From the NCBI GenBank assembly GCA_030737875.1, contig CM060920.1, positions 475,818,861 to 475,882,860 on the forward strand: DNA of 64,000 nt, in the 5' to 3' direction. The position numbers and the translations under genes are program-made. Positions 22,736 through 35,239 of the stretch are shown here, piece by piece (within the stretch, counting starts at the first letter, position 1; every line of letters begins with the position of its first letter). This DNA comes from Allium sativum (taxonomy: Eukaryota; Streptophyta; Magnoliopsida; Asparagales; Amaryllidaceae). The notes beneath the pieces are model-generated. The model worked only from the letters and a program-made list of their open reading frames with translations. It did no database searches and was not told the origin of the DNA.

Positions 22736-23373
22736 TATATTTCCATTTCTGCTCTAAATCTAGTTACCTATTGAGTAATTGATCAACTATGTTTTATGTA
22801 CTGCAACGTGTGTGCTCCCTGAGTTTTGTCTGTGCAATCATTTAGCTTGTGTATATCATATCTTCTTATAATAAAAAGCTTTTCTATTCTACATAATCAT
22901 TCCCTAATTTAACTTCTGTAATTACTCTTATGATGCATGTATTCTTATTTTATAATATACGCACAGACATGGACGAACGTTTGAAAATGTTAAAAACATA
23001 TAGTCATTTCACCTTCAGAAATCCACAACAATCAGAACATGATTCCTAATAGCATGATGAATACACATACCAAAATAATGCTACTCCTTACTTTCTATTT
23101 TCTTTTTATTTAACTTCCATTCATTTTAACTCTACATGAATCATGAAATATTTTATTTTTGAATTATGAAATTAGGATATTTGAGTTAGCCAATAAATCA
23201 TATATGACCTTTTTATTTTACTTTTCAAAATTTTTATTAGCATTCAAATTCTAAAATAGTAAAATAATAATAATTATAATTATTATTAAGATTCAACATT
23301 GATTCTTTAGTAATTCTTGGATGAACCTGAACAAACTGAAATTTAGAAGCAATAAATAATTTAAAATAATCGA
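22340..23373 (+). repeat. Copy 2 of the duplicated PR-10 segment (left part)
   Basis: It aligns to 3400-4370. The homology stops exactly at the CACTA terminus at 23,374 and resumes at about 29,686 with sequence like 4645-4750, which brackets the CACTA insertion. Confidence 0.7.
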
Positions 23374-23720
23374 CACTACAAGATGAACAGTGAATAGCGA
23401 CGGCAAATAGCCGTTGGCGGCCGACGCAAGCCATCGCTATAAATGTCGTCACGAGGGAAAAAAGTGACGGAAAAAGTCACTCGTTTAGCAACGGCTTGCA
23501 ACGGATACTTGCCACATGGCATCATGAGAGGGCAAGTGGTTTTTTTTTTTTGCCAGGAAGCCGTTAAAAGCCGTTACAAAAGTCGTTGCTAATGATGTCC
23601 AACAAGCCGTCGCTATCCGTCGCTCTAGTGCGTTGTTTGCCGTCGCTAGCCGACATAAAAAATGACCAAACATACGTCGCTAGCCATCACTAGCCATCGC
23701 AAATCTGGAACCATTTTTCT
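23374..23720 (+). repeat. CACTA terminus and subterminal gcgacggc/gccgtcgct repeats
   Basis: After the CACTACAAGA end come about ten copies of words such as agcgacggc, agccgtcgct and agccgttg in both orientations. Such subterminal repeats bind the element's DNA-binding protein in En/Spm (TNPA; established for maize). Confidence 0.85.
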
Positions 23721-24052
23721 GCACTACACAGCCATACCTTTCCAACAAGCCTCCACATCAAAACCAATCCACTACCAATCCATCAATATCATTCCAAATT
23801 CATCAATATGCACTCATAAATATAACTACAACACACAATATATCCAAAACATTACTAAATTCATCACAATATCATAACATACCATCGTCATACATCCAAA
23901 AAACAATATCATCACTATATATCATCGTCCCATCATCACAAAACATAAAAATACATCAAACCATACCCTACCGTCATCAAATATCATCGTACGTACATAA
24001 AGCAAATAAAAAAGTAAGTGTATATACATACCCAAGCACAAGAACAAACAAA

Positions 24053-25689
24053 CTACTCGTCGTCTTCTTCTTCTTCGCTTGTAGCATCCCCACCATCGTC
24101 CTCGTCTGGCATCGATCCATGCTCGTCATAATAGCGTGCAATGCGCTCGTCTAACTCCTAAGCCAGCTGGCTTCTTCTTCAATCTTTCATCTCTTACAGT
24201 TGCTCCTTCAACTGAGCTATAGCCTCCTGCTTCATAGACTTCCTATATCCTCGCTGAAAATCAATAACCTGCGAAATAGCTCAAGTTCACATTTATAAAT
24301 GGACTTGTAATATATACATGGACTTTGACGATCAATACACATGTCTATTTGAAGCTTCTATATTTATAATGTCAATTTAACATGTTAATATAAAAAGAAG
24401 GTAAAAGAATGCATGTTAATTGAATACACTTTAAATGTAAACTTAAATTAAAAAAGGTACCTCCTGATTGCCGAAGCCGTATCGCCTATTACGAATAAGC
24501 GGTTTAATAATAGCATCCCAAATACGATCGCACTCTGCAACCGTAAGCTCATCTCGTCCACTGGCCTGAGTCACTCTAGCTGACTCTGCATCATATCTCT
24601 CCTAAAATACCAATATAATTTCAATACAAATGCCATATAATTTAATAATATAATGTGATATGAACGAATATGAAATATTTTAATTATTAATAAGTATATT
24701 TACCATTACGCCCGCAGCCTTGTCGTCCGCCCAATCATATGTCACGTTCCCTTCGTCATCAGTATGCTCCATCGCATGAGTATGCCTAAAAACCTCTGCC
24801 ATCGTAGGCTCCCTTCTATATTTTGTAATCTGAGTATATATACAGTAATAAAATTACTAAAAATAAAAATGAATGATATGCACTCAATTTTTACGTGAAC
24901 ATATGCTAAAAACTATTTCAAATTTATAACAATTCTCTCCTATGCTGCTGGAATGATTTTGAGCCACCGCGATGTAAACCAGGATTCTTAGCTCTATTTT
25001 CTTTATTCCTTTGTGCTACTTCCTATTAAATTTGATACATTATTAAATAAAAGAATGCAATCAACATAAATGTGATTATTTTCATTATATCTTACTTTCG
25101 CTGCTTCAGTATCCCAATATGCTAGAAATCCAGCCCAAATATCGTCAGCCATCCATTTACGCTTCTTCCGTGATGTCTTCACCCTGGAAATTGTTTCTTG
25201 GTAATTCTTTCGCATTTTAATATTTCAGTGTGTCAAAAAAACCTGCATGTCCTGCTCCTCTACATGGACAACCGCCTGCAAATTAAATTTATTTTGAATT
25301 ATTTATAGTATATATGAATTTCCAATAATAAAATAAATAAATACTTACCAGCAAATCGGCTAGAATGATGTTCTTGATGTGGGGTGGGATACTATCCCAA
25401 TGAGGCCAAGTCCCAGACATCCTACTCGTGTACGACTGCTTCGACACTTTTAAAATGAAATCCACTGGCTCGATTTCAAACCCGGTGCTGTGTACATGTT
25501 TACATAGATAAACCATATATTTTTAACTAATTTAAACTGAAATAAATTAGATACTTACCCATCACTCTTCGGAACAATCTCTGCACATCGCCGCAGATCT
25601 GGCTCAGAGCTGCTAGGACCTACACCTGGCGCAGGAGATGGTGAAGGAGTCGGCTGAGATGAACTCCTCGAGCGGCGTCTATCTGACAT
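24053..25689 (-). pseudogene. CACTA second gene, PF03004-type (Transposase_24) protein, spliced
   Basis: It starts MSDRRRSRSSSQ with a Ser/Pro-rich N-terminus (25,689). Donor and acceptor sites define a series of exons, for example ggGTAAGT near 25,557, ctgGTAAGT near 25,349, a small exon at about 25,275-25,243, and gcgaaaGTAAGA near 25,098. The exons encode KWMADDIWAGFLAYWDT, then EVAQRNKENRAKNPGLHRGG, then TMAEVFRHTHAMEHTDD, then DRIWDAIIKPL. This order (WxxW core, NR, HxxGSKSF, then xxFxxTH) is typical of the plant CACTA protein family PF03004. The last exon has in-frame stops (near 24,200) before an acidic tail ending at 24,053. It probably acts with tnp2 in binding subterminal repeats; this copy is damaged only near the 3' end. 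Confidence 0.75.
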
Positions 25690-25889
25690 ATTTTTTACAA
25701 TCATATAATGCATACAAAATAACTTGAATTATTAACATCAGTCATCATTATCATTACATAAATCGTACATGACAAGAACAATGCATAACACATATACATA
25801 TTCAACATTAACATTGTTATTACATAGCTCAGAAGAGTACACAACATGATACATAGCTCATAATAGTACATAACATAAATACATAACAT

Positions 25890-28800
25890 TAGTCTTCATC
25901 ATCTTCGGATGCAGACTCAGTCCCATACTCTATATCATTTTCTTCAGTACTTTCAAATGCATCTACTAACTCATTCGCTTCATCATTCAACGACCCGACA
26001 TCAATGTCATCAGCTATTATAATTTCATTATTCGGCTCAAGGTCCGCTTGATACGCTGCTTCGTCTAGAATATTATTTCCATCAAATGTAAATCTTGCCT
26101 TTGTTTAAAAAACAACCCACCAATCTACTTTATCTTTTTTTAAGGATGGATACGGAGCAAAATACACTTGTAGTGCTTGCTTGGCTAACACGAAAGGATC
26201 ATACTTATAGTAATGCGACGTATGCCTTATTTCTATTAGCTTGTAATCTTTGTTCACGTTAACTCCAGAACCAGGAACATTGCTAAACCAGTTGCATTTG
26301 AATAGATAAATTTTCTCTAAGGGACGAACATAATATACCAACTCTACATCTTGCGTTAAGACGCCATAAAAATCTTTTATATGCTCCTCTGGATCATTAC
26401 TACCTTTGACAAATACACCGCTATTATACATTAATTTTTCAGCTCTGTAATCATTGGTGTTGAATTTGAATCCATTGACAAAGTATATTGGATAAGTCTT
26501 GACATTTCTTTTTGGTCCAATAGCAAGATGTCGTAATCCTTCGTTAACAACACAGTTTTTGGGATCATGAACATAGTCTGAAAACCATCCAGCAAATTCT
26601 TTGCTGAGATCACCAGATGGATGCTGTGATTCGTATATACTGCAAATATGTGTTATGTTCCTTTTCTATTAATATAGACAAATAAATATAGATGTATATA
26701 TAATTGAATTGAACATGAATTTTATATAACTTGACAAATGGTGCAACTTCCACACAATTTAACAGAACATATGTGTGTGCCACTTTGTACTCTTTATCAC
26801 TTAACCATATTTCTACACATTTTCCAGCAGGTCTTCCGTGTTGTCTAAAAATATATAATAATGTCTGAGAAGACTCCTGTTCAACGGCTTCTTCATTACG
26901 AGGAACAGATATGAAAGACAAGTTCACATCTTCACTAAAGTAATGAGAGAAAAAAAAATGAAGCTTCTTCTTCAAGGTACGATTTGCAAATCGAACCTTC
27001 TACTCGATCTTTTTGCCTAATTTTTTTCTTCAAATGATTCAAGTACCTATAATAAGAGTAATTTAATTTATATGTTGGTACAAAAATCTAAGTTGTAATC
27101 TATCAACAGTATTGAGTATACACAAAATTACCTCTCAAATGGATACATCCATCCATATTGCACTGGACCTCGAAGGAGTTCTTCGGATGGAAGGTGAATA
27201 GGTAAATGTTCCATTACATTAAAAAAACCCGGTGGAAATATTTTCTCAAGTTTGCTGAGCAGTACAGGGATTTCTAATTGAAGCTTACGTAAATGATCTA
27301 TCTTCAATGTCGTTGAACAGAGTTATTTATAAAACATACTTAATTCTGTTATAACACTTCATATTTTTGTGGGCAACAGTTCCTTGAAAATCACAGGAAA
27401 AAAGTATTCCATCATTATATGACAATCATGGCTTTTCATCCGACTCAATTTACTGTTTTTAAAGTCCACACATCTACGGAGGTTAGAAGAAATCCCATCA
27501 GGACATCATAATTCTTCCATCCACTTTAGCACGAGTTTTACTTGCTTGTTGTCTAGCTCATAGCATGCTTTGGATTTTTTATTCTCGGCATACAAGTGAA
27601 GTTCCGGCCGTTTACAGAAGTATAATATATCATGTCGTGAATTCGCGTCGTCCTTGGTTTTCCCTTTTACATTCAAAACTGTATTAAAAACGTTATCAAA
27701 AACGTTTTTTTCATTGTGCATGACGTCAATATTATGCCGAAGTTTTAGATTTTTCCAGTAAGGTAACTCCCAAAATATACTTTGTTTGCACCAATTATGA
27801 ATGTCCGATTTACCTGGAATTTCAACCTGCTTTCCATTTTCGTGTATCTATGGGTACTCACTTACAATTTCATATATCTCTTCACTTGTCCAAACTTTAG
27901 GCGGTAGCATATTCTCTACTTTGTTAGCTTTGAAGTTCTTTTTATCCATTCTAAATTTATGATTAGGATGTAGAAAGCATCGATGACAATCAAACCAAGA
28001 TACTTTTTTCCTATACTTTAATGAAAATGCTCATGACTCATCCATACAATGAGGACAAGCTAGACGCCCGGATGCGCTCCAACCTGAAAGCATTCCATAT
28101 GCAGGAAAATCACTAATAGTCCATAATACAGAAGCAAACATGCGAAAATCCCTTTTTCTCGAAATGTTGTATGTTTCGACCCCTTCATTCCACAGTGGTT
28201 TCAACTCTTCAATCAACGGTTGCAGATAAACATCAATTCCTTGTGTCGGATCATCGGGACCAGGGACGACAACCGTTAGAAACATATATGGATTTTTCAT
28301 ACACATCCATGGAGGTAAGTTATATGGAGTAACAATGATAGGCCATGATGAATATTTACTACCAAATTGAGAAAACGGCGAAAATCCATCCGTACATAAA
28401 CCGAGCCTAACATTACGGCTCTCTGCAGCAAATTCAGGATAAGTCCTATCAAAGTGTTTCCATGCTTCACCATCAGACGGATGTATCAAAGTTCCTTCTT
28501 CTGCTGTTCTCACGCTATGCCATCGCATATGACATGCTATAGCAGAAGATGCATACAGTCATTGAAGTCTGGGAGTTATCGGTAGATAATGCATTCTTTT
28601 ATATGGAACTTCTTTTCCTTTCTTTTTCCATGGTTTATATCTATCTTCGTCGCAAAATTTGCATTTTCTAAGATAAGCGTCTTCTTTCCAATACAACATG
28701 CAACCTTTAACACATGTATCTATCTTCTGATACGGTAGTCCAAAAGCAGACATAAATTTTTTCACTTTATAATGACTATCGCACATCAAATTATTGGGCG

Positions 28801-29483
28801 GCATATGACGTTTTGCAGTTTGTACAACTGCTGTAAATGCAGCTTCTGTAAGATTGAATTTTGATTTCATAGTGATGAATTCAGCGGTTACAGATAATTC
28901 GGTTCCGCTTGTACACCCTTCCCACAATGGCCTCTTAGCAGAATTCAATAAATCATAAAAAAAAATTGCTTCCTCCATTGGTTCTTCAGCATTTTCATTC
29001 TCATCGTCGCCTTGATCAATGGTGGGAAACATTAATCGTGCTGCATCTTGCAACATATTTTCTATCGAATTCGTCGTTATATTATCGTTCATCATTGTAC
29101 TATCGTCCTCTACCACTACAGGGTTAGACGTAGGTTGAACAAGCTCTCCATGACGATCCCATAAGTAATAATTCGACACAAAACCAAATTTATACAAATG
29201 TACTTCTACTACATCTGGCTTCCAATGCCTCAAATGTTTGCACTTACCCAAATTTATACAAATGTACTTCTACTACATCTGGCTTCCAATGCCTCAAATG
29301 TTTGCACTTACTACACAGACATCGAATGTCTAGGTTACTCCGATTATAAGATTTAGCGAATCTAATAAATTCTTGGACACCGTTACAAAAATGTTCCTTT
29401 ATCGACCCATTCTTACCTGTACAGGGTTGATACATCCGACTACGATCACGAAAATAATCGAACATTTTCCAGATTTGCAACAA
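25890..29483 (-). pseudogene. tnp2: tnp2 transposase of the CACTA element
   Basis: From the start: a transposase-associated domain (DRSRMYQP, then FIRFAKSYN, then CLCSKCKHLRHW; 29,465-29,240) and the TNP2 core (LPYQKIDTCVKGCMLYWKE near 28,740; LCTDGFSPF; VVPGPDDPTQGIDVYLQPLI; SGWSASGRLACPHC near 28,080). Then come DUF4218 (PVLLSKLEKIFPPGFFNVME near 27,250; GRPAGKCVEIW near 26,840) and DUF4216 (YFAPYPSLKKDKVDWWVVF near 26,130). An acidic tail ends with TAA at 25,892-25,890. Tnp2 cuts and joins CACTA ends. Nonsense codons occur at about 28,560 and 28,030 (both TGA, where relatives have a residue) and near 27,860 (TAG). An exact 64-bp duplication shifts the frame at 29,184-29,311. A pseudogene, but its domain order is complete. 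Confidence 0.85.
29184..29311 (-). repeat. Perfect 64-bp tandem duplication inside tnp2
   Basis: 29,184-29,247 is repeated without change at 29,248-29,311. It covers the codons for KCKHLRHWKPDVVEVHLYKF. Because 64 is not a multiple of three, the frame is lost. The identity of the two copies implies a recent event. Confidence 0.9.
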
Positions 29484-29685
29484 ATATGTTAGAAAATTCG
29501 ATCAAACACTTTGTATTAATTGAAATCTTGTAAAATTTCATTTACAACTACTTCATGTTTTCAGTTTTTTTTGTTTGTTTCTTTCTACTTTGACGGCCAG
29601 TCTACCTAAGCATATTTTATAAATCCTTTCAGGTTAAACGGTTCAACAATTTCTATTTCTATTAACTTCATGTTTTCAGGTTAAA

Positions 29686-29795
29686 CTATTTCTATTAACT
29701 TCAATTTGTAACCCAATGTTTGTATCGATAAAAACTTCTTAAAATATACACAAAGATACACATGTTATTCTGAAGGCATGCTACCAATGAAATTT
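29686..29795 (+). repeat. Copy 2 of the duplicated PR-10 segment (right part, beyond CACTA)
   Basis: About 105 bp match 4645-4750 with small changes (aacttcaa, ttgtat, atacac, gcta and aatttttg blocks in the same order). It marks where host sequence resumes after the CACTA element. Confidence 0.6.
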
Positions 29796-29799
29796 TTGG

Positions 29800-30540
29800 T
29801 GCATTTTCTACAACATTCTGACTTTTGTAATTTTGTTTGTCGACTTGAAGAGCACGGTCGTTTTCATCGTTTAAATATGCCCATGTGGTTAGATTTTTTT
29901 TTTTAAACAATTTGAATATGAAGTGAGAAAGTTTGGTTAATCAAAACCATTACAAAATAAAGTTTGTTTGTTGTGGCTTTTAACATGCTTTTGTTAGCCT
30001 AGCAATTTGGATAGTGGTCATCATTCTTGCACACCTATTAATCATATATAAACAGAACATTACTAAAATAAAATATGTTTGCACCACATCTATAACATTT
30101 AACGTTATTTAGCTATGCGTAAATATTTTTGCTTACAATTAGTGAACTCAATTATTGATTTCTTACTACTAAAATAGTCAAACTTGAACAATTTTATTAT
30201 TCATATGCATACATAACTCCATATACTTGTATACCTGATGGAACCGAGCCGTTGGTCAGTAGATCAATATGATGAATTCATTTTTTTCCTTGTATTTGGA
30301 TCTTAATTAGGATTATTAAGTCTAAATTTATCGTTATACTCCATCTAATATGTTCAGATAAAAACTGATGTTATTTAACTTTTTAATTTGTTTAAATGAT
30401 AGATTTGGCCAATGGTATTCGTTATAATTGTGAGTTCATCTAAATATTCTCAAGTGTATATAGTGCAATGTTTTAAAATGCATAAAGCGTATATGAAGCA
30501 TTTTCAGGTCTATGAGGTAAGACTTAAGTCTCGAAATGTT
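29800..30540. other. AT-rich spacer, no gene recognised
   Basis: Nothing supportable on either strand. Confidence 0.4.
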
Positions 30541-30720
30541 CACTACAAGAAAACGCTGATTTTGCAGCAGACGAATCCGTCGCAAATCCGTCGCTAAACA
30601 TGTATTAATGATGGATTTGTGACGGATAACACTGGTCGGTAAATTTCACGTCAGTATTTTAGTGAGCATTTTGCGATGTAAGTTATCGTCAATTCTCCGA
30701 CGCTTTACTGTTATTTGTCA
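30541..30720 (+). mobile_element. Orphan left terminus of a second CACTA-type element
   Basis: CACTACAAGAAAACGC starts at 30,541. It is followed by atccgtcgc/gtgacggat subterminal words unlike those of the first element. No partner end with a matching 3-bp duplication was found: 3 bp before is gtt, while the terminus at 63,409 is followed by cga. Confidence 0.6.
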
Positions 30721-31907
30721 ATATATTTTAATTTAATTTTAAAAAAAATTGCTTACATTTTATTGATGGATATATATTTCTTTAACATAGAAATCCGTCG
30801 GAGATCCTTTGCTAAACTGCAAGGGATTAGAAAAAGATAATTTCAACTTTTGATTCATCTTAGATATCAGCCGGTAATTCGTCACAAATACTAACATTTT
30901 AGCAAGGTTATTGGTGACAGTTATTTTTATTTCCTTTGGCAGTCACATGCAGATTTGCAAAACCCACTCGTATTCCCTTTCTACTCTCTCAGTAAACGTT
31001 ACTACAGTAAAATACTAATTTACAACTGATAGACGCCAATGTTAATTAAGATACTTAGTTAATATAAACTCAAAAATAACACCATTCATAATCAAATAAC
31101 GACATATAACATCAATTAACATACAAGCACAATACATAATTAAGTTGCTAAATTCAATACATAATCAATATTTTTATAACAATTATGAAATAAAATAAGA
31201 CAATGTATATTTCGTAGTGAAATTATACGAATACCCGAGAATAGCGTAAAAAAAGCACCAAAATCGACTCACCAAAACACTCAGATCGTCAATGGAGATA
31301 GTTTCCAATATGGATTTACATGGATACAAGTAATATCAGATTACAGGATATCAATTACGAATAAACATTTTTTTACTTAAATAAGTGAAATAACCAACTA
31401 TTGTAAGTATCAACAAGTTTTTTTAAAAAATATCTGAGTGTCAACATGGGACCTGGAATCTTTATTGAACTTGAATTACATTTACTGATATTCTGCTGTT
31501 TGCATCGAATTTTTTTAAAAAATCATAAGGGACAGCCTTGGTGTAAAAATTGCATAAAGTCTTAATAAATAATTTACCATTGTTGAAAATAGTTTATCAA
31601 AAGGGTTTCAATAGGATGCATGAAAATGTCTACAGTGTCTGAGTCAGTTCAAAAAGTTTTCACTGCATTTTTCATTAATTAATCTCAATTTATATCAAAG
31701 CATTTACAAACTTATTCAGTGGATTTTTGTACTTCTTCTTCCAGAAACATCAAAGTGATTTCAACCGCAATAAATAAATCAAATGCCAAAAGCAATCATC
31801 CAAGCCATCCACTAATTAACAATTACTCTAAAATATAGAATTCAATATTTAAAGCATACCATCGTCTTCTTGAGTAAGAGTAACAACACCATCCACTTGG
31901 GAAATTC
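30721..31907. other. Unassigned sequence between CACTA terminus and the giant LTR element
   Basis: No supported gene. The last about 90 bp stay open on the plus strand and read in frame into 61,228 if the LTR element and one target duplication are removed. Confidence 0.35.
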
Positions 31908-33929
31908 TGTGAAACCCTAAAACCCCATGTCACAGAATTAAGGATAATCATTCGGAGTATAACACATTAATCAACATTAGCAAATTACAGATAATAGCAT
32001 AAACATGAAATAGAATAATTTACATCAATATGACAGCGGAATTATAAAATGTAATAAACACCAGAGTGGCACAGTCATAGGATACAACTTAGTGCATAAA
32101 GGAAAATGATCAGTCTACATCAAGATCACTGGGACATATACATCAGATAATACATAATAAAGATAAATCAGTTTACATCGCGATCAACGGTACATATACA
32201 TAAGATAATACAGGCGGAAATGTCAATAGCCAAAATACAGAGAAATCTAGCCTTCGCCATCAGCCAAAAACGCACTCCATGCTATAGTGCTAAGCCAAAA
32301 TACATCCTGTGACATGTCACTCGGCTGCCCATGTAAAAATAAGGGCACCCGAGTTTGCAAGTGGAAACAAACTACGAGTCAGTCATGGGTCTGGTATGAG
32401 AAATCCACTTAACTGGTTAAACAACAATAATAAGCCAAATCATAGGACCACGCCGCTAACGCGGAACGGGTTTCCTCCAGTGATTGCCAGTGCATGAAAT
32501 AAAGTAAATCTTTTGAACCACACAATGCTTTTTATAAAAATGAAGCCATTATAAGACTCAAGTCCCATCACACAATGCAATGCACGCCGGAGGATAGAGT
32601 TTTACCTTATAATGACAAAAATATGCTTGATACGTATAAAACAAAATCATTTGATATTATCACTAGTGCATATATGTTTCAAAAGCAATTTCAATCATAA
32701 TGTATCAATCATAGACGACATGAGCGTCCCATGCCACTATGCCGCCATATATAGGTGTATAATCAAAACAGTAATGTCGTATTGGAAATTGGATTTCCGT
32801 CATGAGTCGAGGCCAGGGATGGATCCTCACTGCTTCGAGACATTCTAGCAAATTCCTCAGGACTGCACACTCTGGGCAACCCTGCATCCTGCAGGGTCGG
32901 TCCTCCCTTAAGTTTGAGGATTAGTTATTCCTGAATACATGTTTCTCGGTCCTATCGGACCTATCAGTCGGCTCCGTAGTAACCGATATAACCGAGGCGC
33001 CTTGCAATCCAACATCCACATTAGTAAAATAAATAAATGTCTGGGCTCCATACCATGACACCACCCATAGCTAGAAAGAAACGTCATGTTCTCCCTGCGT
33101 CCCTTATCCCGTTTTTGACTCATACCGATGTGTGAGGCTCGCGAATCAACGCTATACATAAAGTTATGCTATATTAAAGCCATGCTTTGATCATCAACCA
33201 CAAGACTTTGTTTTTCAACAAAAGCTTTAATCATTTACATCTTTGCATGCTACGCTGTCAATCCACACCATACCACTGATGTCTACCGATATACAGCCTC
33301 TGAGCTCGTACGTCACAGAGAAGGGCGATAAGCAAGAGAATATATTCCCCGCTACCAAATAGATACATATTTAGTACAAATCAACAAATACAGCACAGAA
33401 TACACGTCAGATACACATCCATTTATAAGTCCGTTCTTGGTCTGAACGAAACCGGAGGCACCTTATTCCTCGTTCCATATATCCAATACGGAAGAGAAGC
33501 CCTCGCACATCCGGACAATCAACAAGTACGTCCAGACCATTACCACTGTAACCTCGTCAAGGGAGCTAACCATATCTAAGGCATCAGTAGCAATCAATGC
33601 GATGTGAAGATTACCGGTCATGCACCATCTTAATATTTTCGACTTTTTATCGCCGATCAATTATTTGAAATGAGAATTAACTCAGTCTTTTCAAATAATT
33701 CACGCATATATAGTATTCAAATCAATTCTTTCCATGGTTAAACAATTTGACATCCACATTTCAGTTCATTAATATAATTTTAATGTCAAACATATCCAAC
33801 CATCAAAATATCTGATAAACCGAGTAAAATCGGTTTATTTCCATTCCATATCGCTACATATATTTTATAATGATTTATCGCTATTTTTATTTATTTAAAA
33901 ATAGTCAATTTTAATTAAACGACGCTTCG

Positions 33930-34430
33930 GGTCATAGCTCGGCCCTGGCGCTGTTTTTCTCCAAATTTGATTTACAAATTTCTATAAATTTACCGTTGGA
34001 TCTTAACAAAGTTAATACCTTTGGAAAGATCTTTCCAAAGCAAACCCAACGGTTCCGGTTTCGGGACAATCCGACAGTCGGATCTCTCGATATAATCGTT
34101 TAAAGTTACGATTTCAGAACACGAACTGCAGCGGCGTGATTCATTTTATTTTAATTTATATATATATATATATAATTCATTTTGGCGCTGTTTTTCCTTA
34201 GATTTGATTAAACATTTCACACAATCTAACCATTGGATCTCAATAAATTTTATATCGTTGGAAAGATATTTTCAAAGCGAACCCAACGGTTTCAGTTTCA
34301 GGGAAATCCGATGGTCGAATTTCTCGGTATAATCGTTTATAATCACGATTCCAAAACACGAACTACAGTTGCGCGGTTCATTTTATTTCAATTTATATAT
34401 ATATATATATAGTTCATTCGACGATTTCCA
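33930..34430. repeat. Two tandem copies of a roughly 240-bp module in LTR-A
   Basis: Each copy runs ggcgctgtttttc, a ttggatct word, ggaaagat, a ccaacggtt word, a tccgatgg/cagtcgg word, tataatcgttta, aacacgaact and a (TA)n tract. The copies start near 33,945 and 34,182. LTR-B has the same pair (about 47,035 and 47,290). More diverged single copies occur at 38,690-38,930 and 42,730-42,910 in the solo LTR. Confidence 0.7.
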
Positions 34431-35239
34431 AACCGTTTTCACTTCAAAATTTTGGCTAACGCCTTTAAATTTCGAAAATTTTCGCCATAACCTCCTTTGC
34501 ACGAAGAGGGGTTTGGAAATTTATTAGATCGTATTAGGTACCCAATAAATCCAGAATAAGCATATACAATTTTTAGTGTCCTATTCTATACCTGAGGGAG
34601 TGTGTAAAATTACTCCAAAGATAAATCTAGTCACCTCATCCAGTGTTGGAAAATAAATAATCCATGTGTCGTATCTAATAACTAGAGAGACATGATTATT
34701 GTCAACTCTACACCCGTGTGGGGTTTTTAATTTAATCTAGCAATTTATCGTTATATTTATTTTGTCCATATCAGTTCTCAGTTCAACTTGTAATTCAATC
34801 ATCGCCATACAAACATCCTTCTTATATGGTAATCTCAACCTCGTCATACAAGCTCCAAGTGCTTGTATGGAATATGACATGCTATGATATCAATAGTTCA
34901 TCTTCGGTTCAACCTGAAATACAGTCATCGCCATATAAGCCTCTCACTTGTAGGTAATTCCAACCTCGTCGTACAAGCTCCAAATGCTTGTATGATATGA
35001 TAGAGTATGTTATCTTCACGAATTATGCCATGTAGTATAGTTCAAAATTAATTGTTGCTATCTTATGGCGACGTTTATAATCTCACACAGAACAACCAGC
35101 ACACCGCATCAAATGGCATTCACAGAAGTTGATATGTAAATAAAATTGCGTGTCCAACTCATTACGGTTTACCTATTTGTCGGGCACTCAAATAAATTCT
35201 TTACTCTACAACAAATCCATTTACCTGTTTAGCATGTGT

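Larger units (their letters stand above)
23374..29640 (-). mobile_element. Decayed CACTA (En/Spm) DNA transposon, right terminus lost
   Basis: The left terminus CACTACAAGATGAAC starts at 23,374, followed by about 350 bp of subterminal repeats. Two minus-strand genes follow: a PF03004-type gene (24.05-25.69 kb) and tnp2 (25.89-29.48 kb), the standard gene pair of plant CACTA elements. The right TIR (expected as cttgtagtg) is not found next to tnp2. Comparison with the duplicated PR-10 segment shows host sequence again from about 29,686, so the right end and some flank were deleted. The right limit given is approximate. Confidence 0.8.

Noticed and set aside
31219..31219. ttcgtagtg near 31,212-31,220 as right end of the CACTA terminus at 30,541
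   Set aside because: Only CACTAC matches, and the flanking 3 bp (aaa) do not match gtt.
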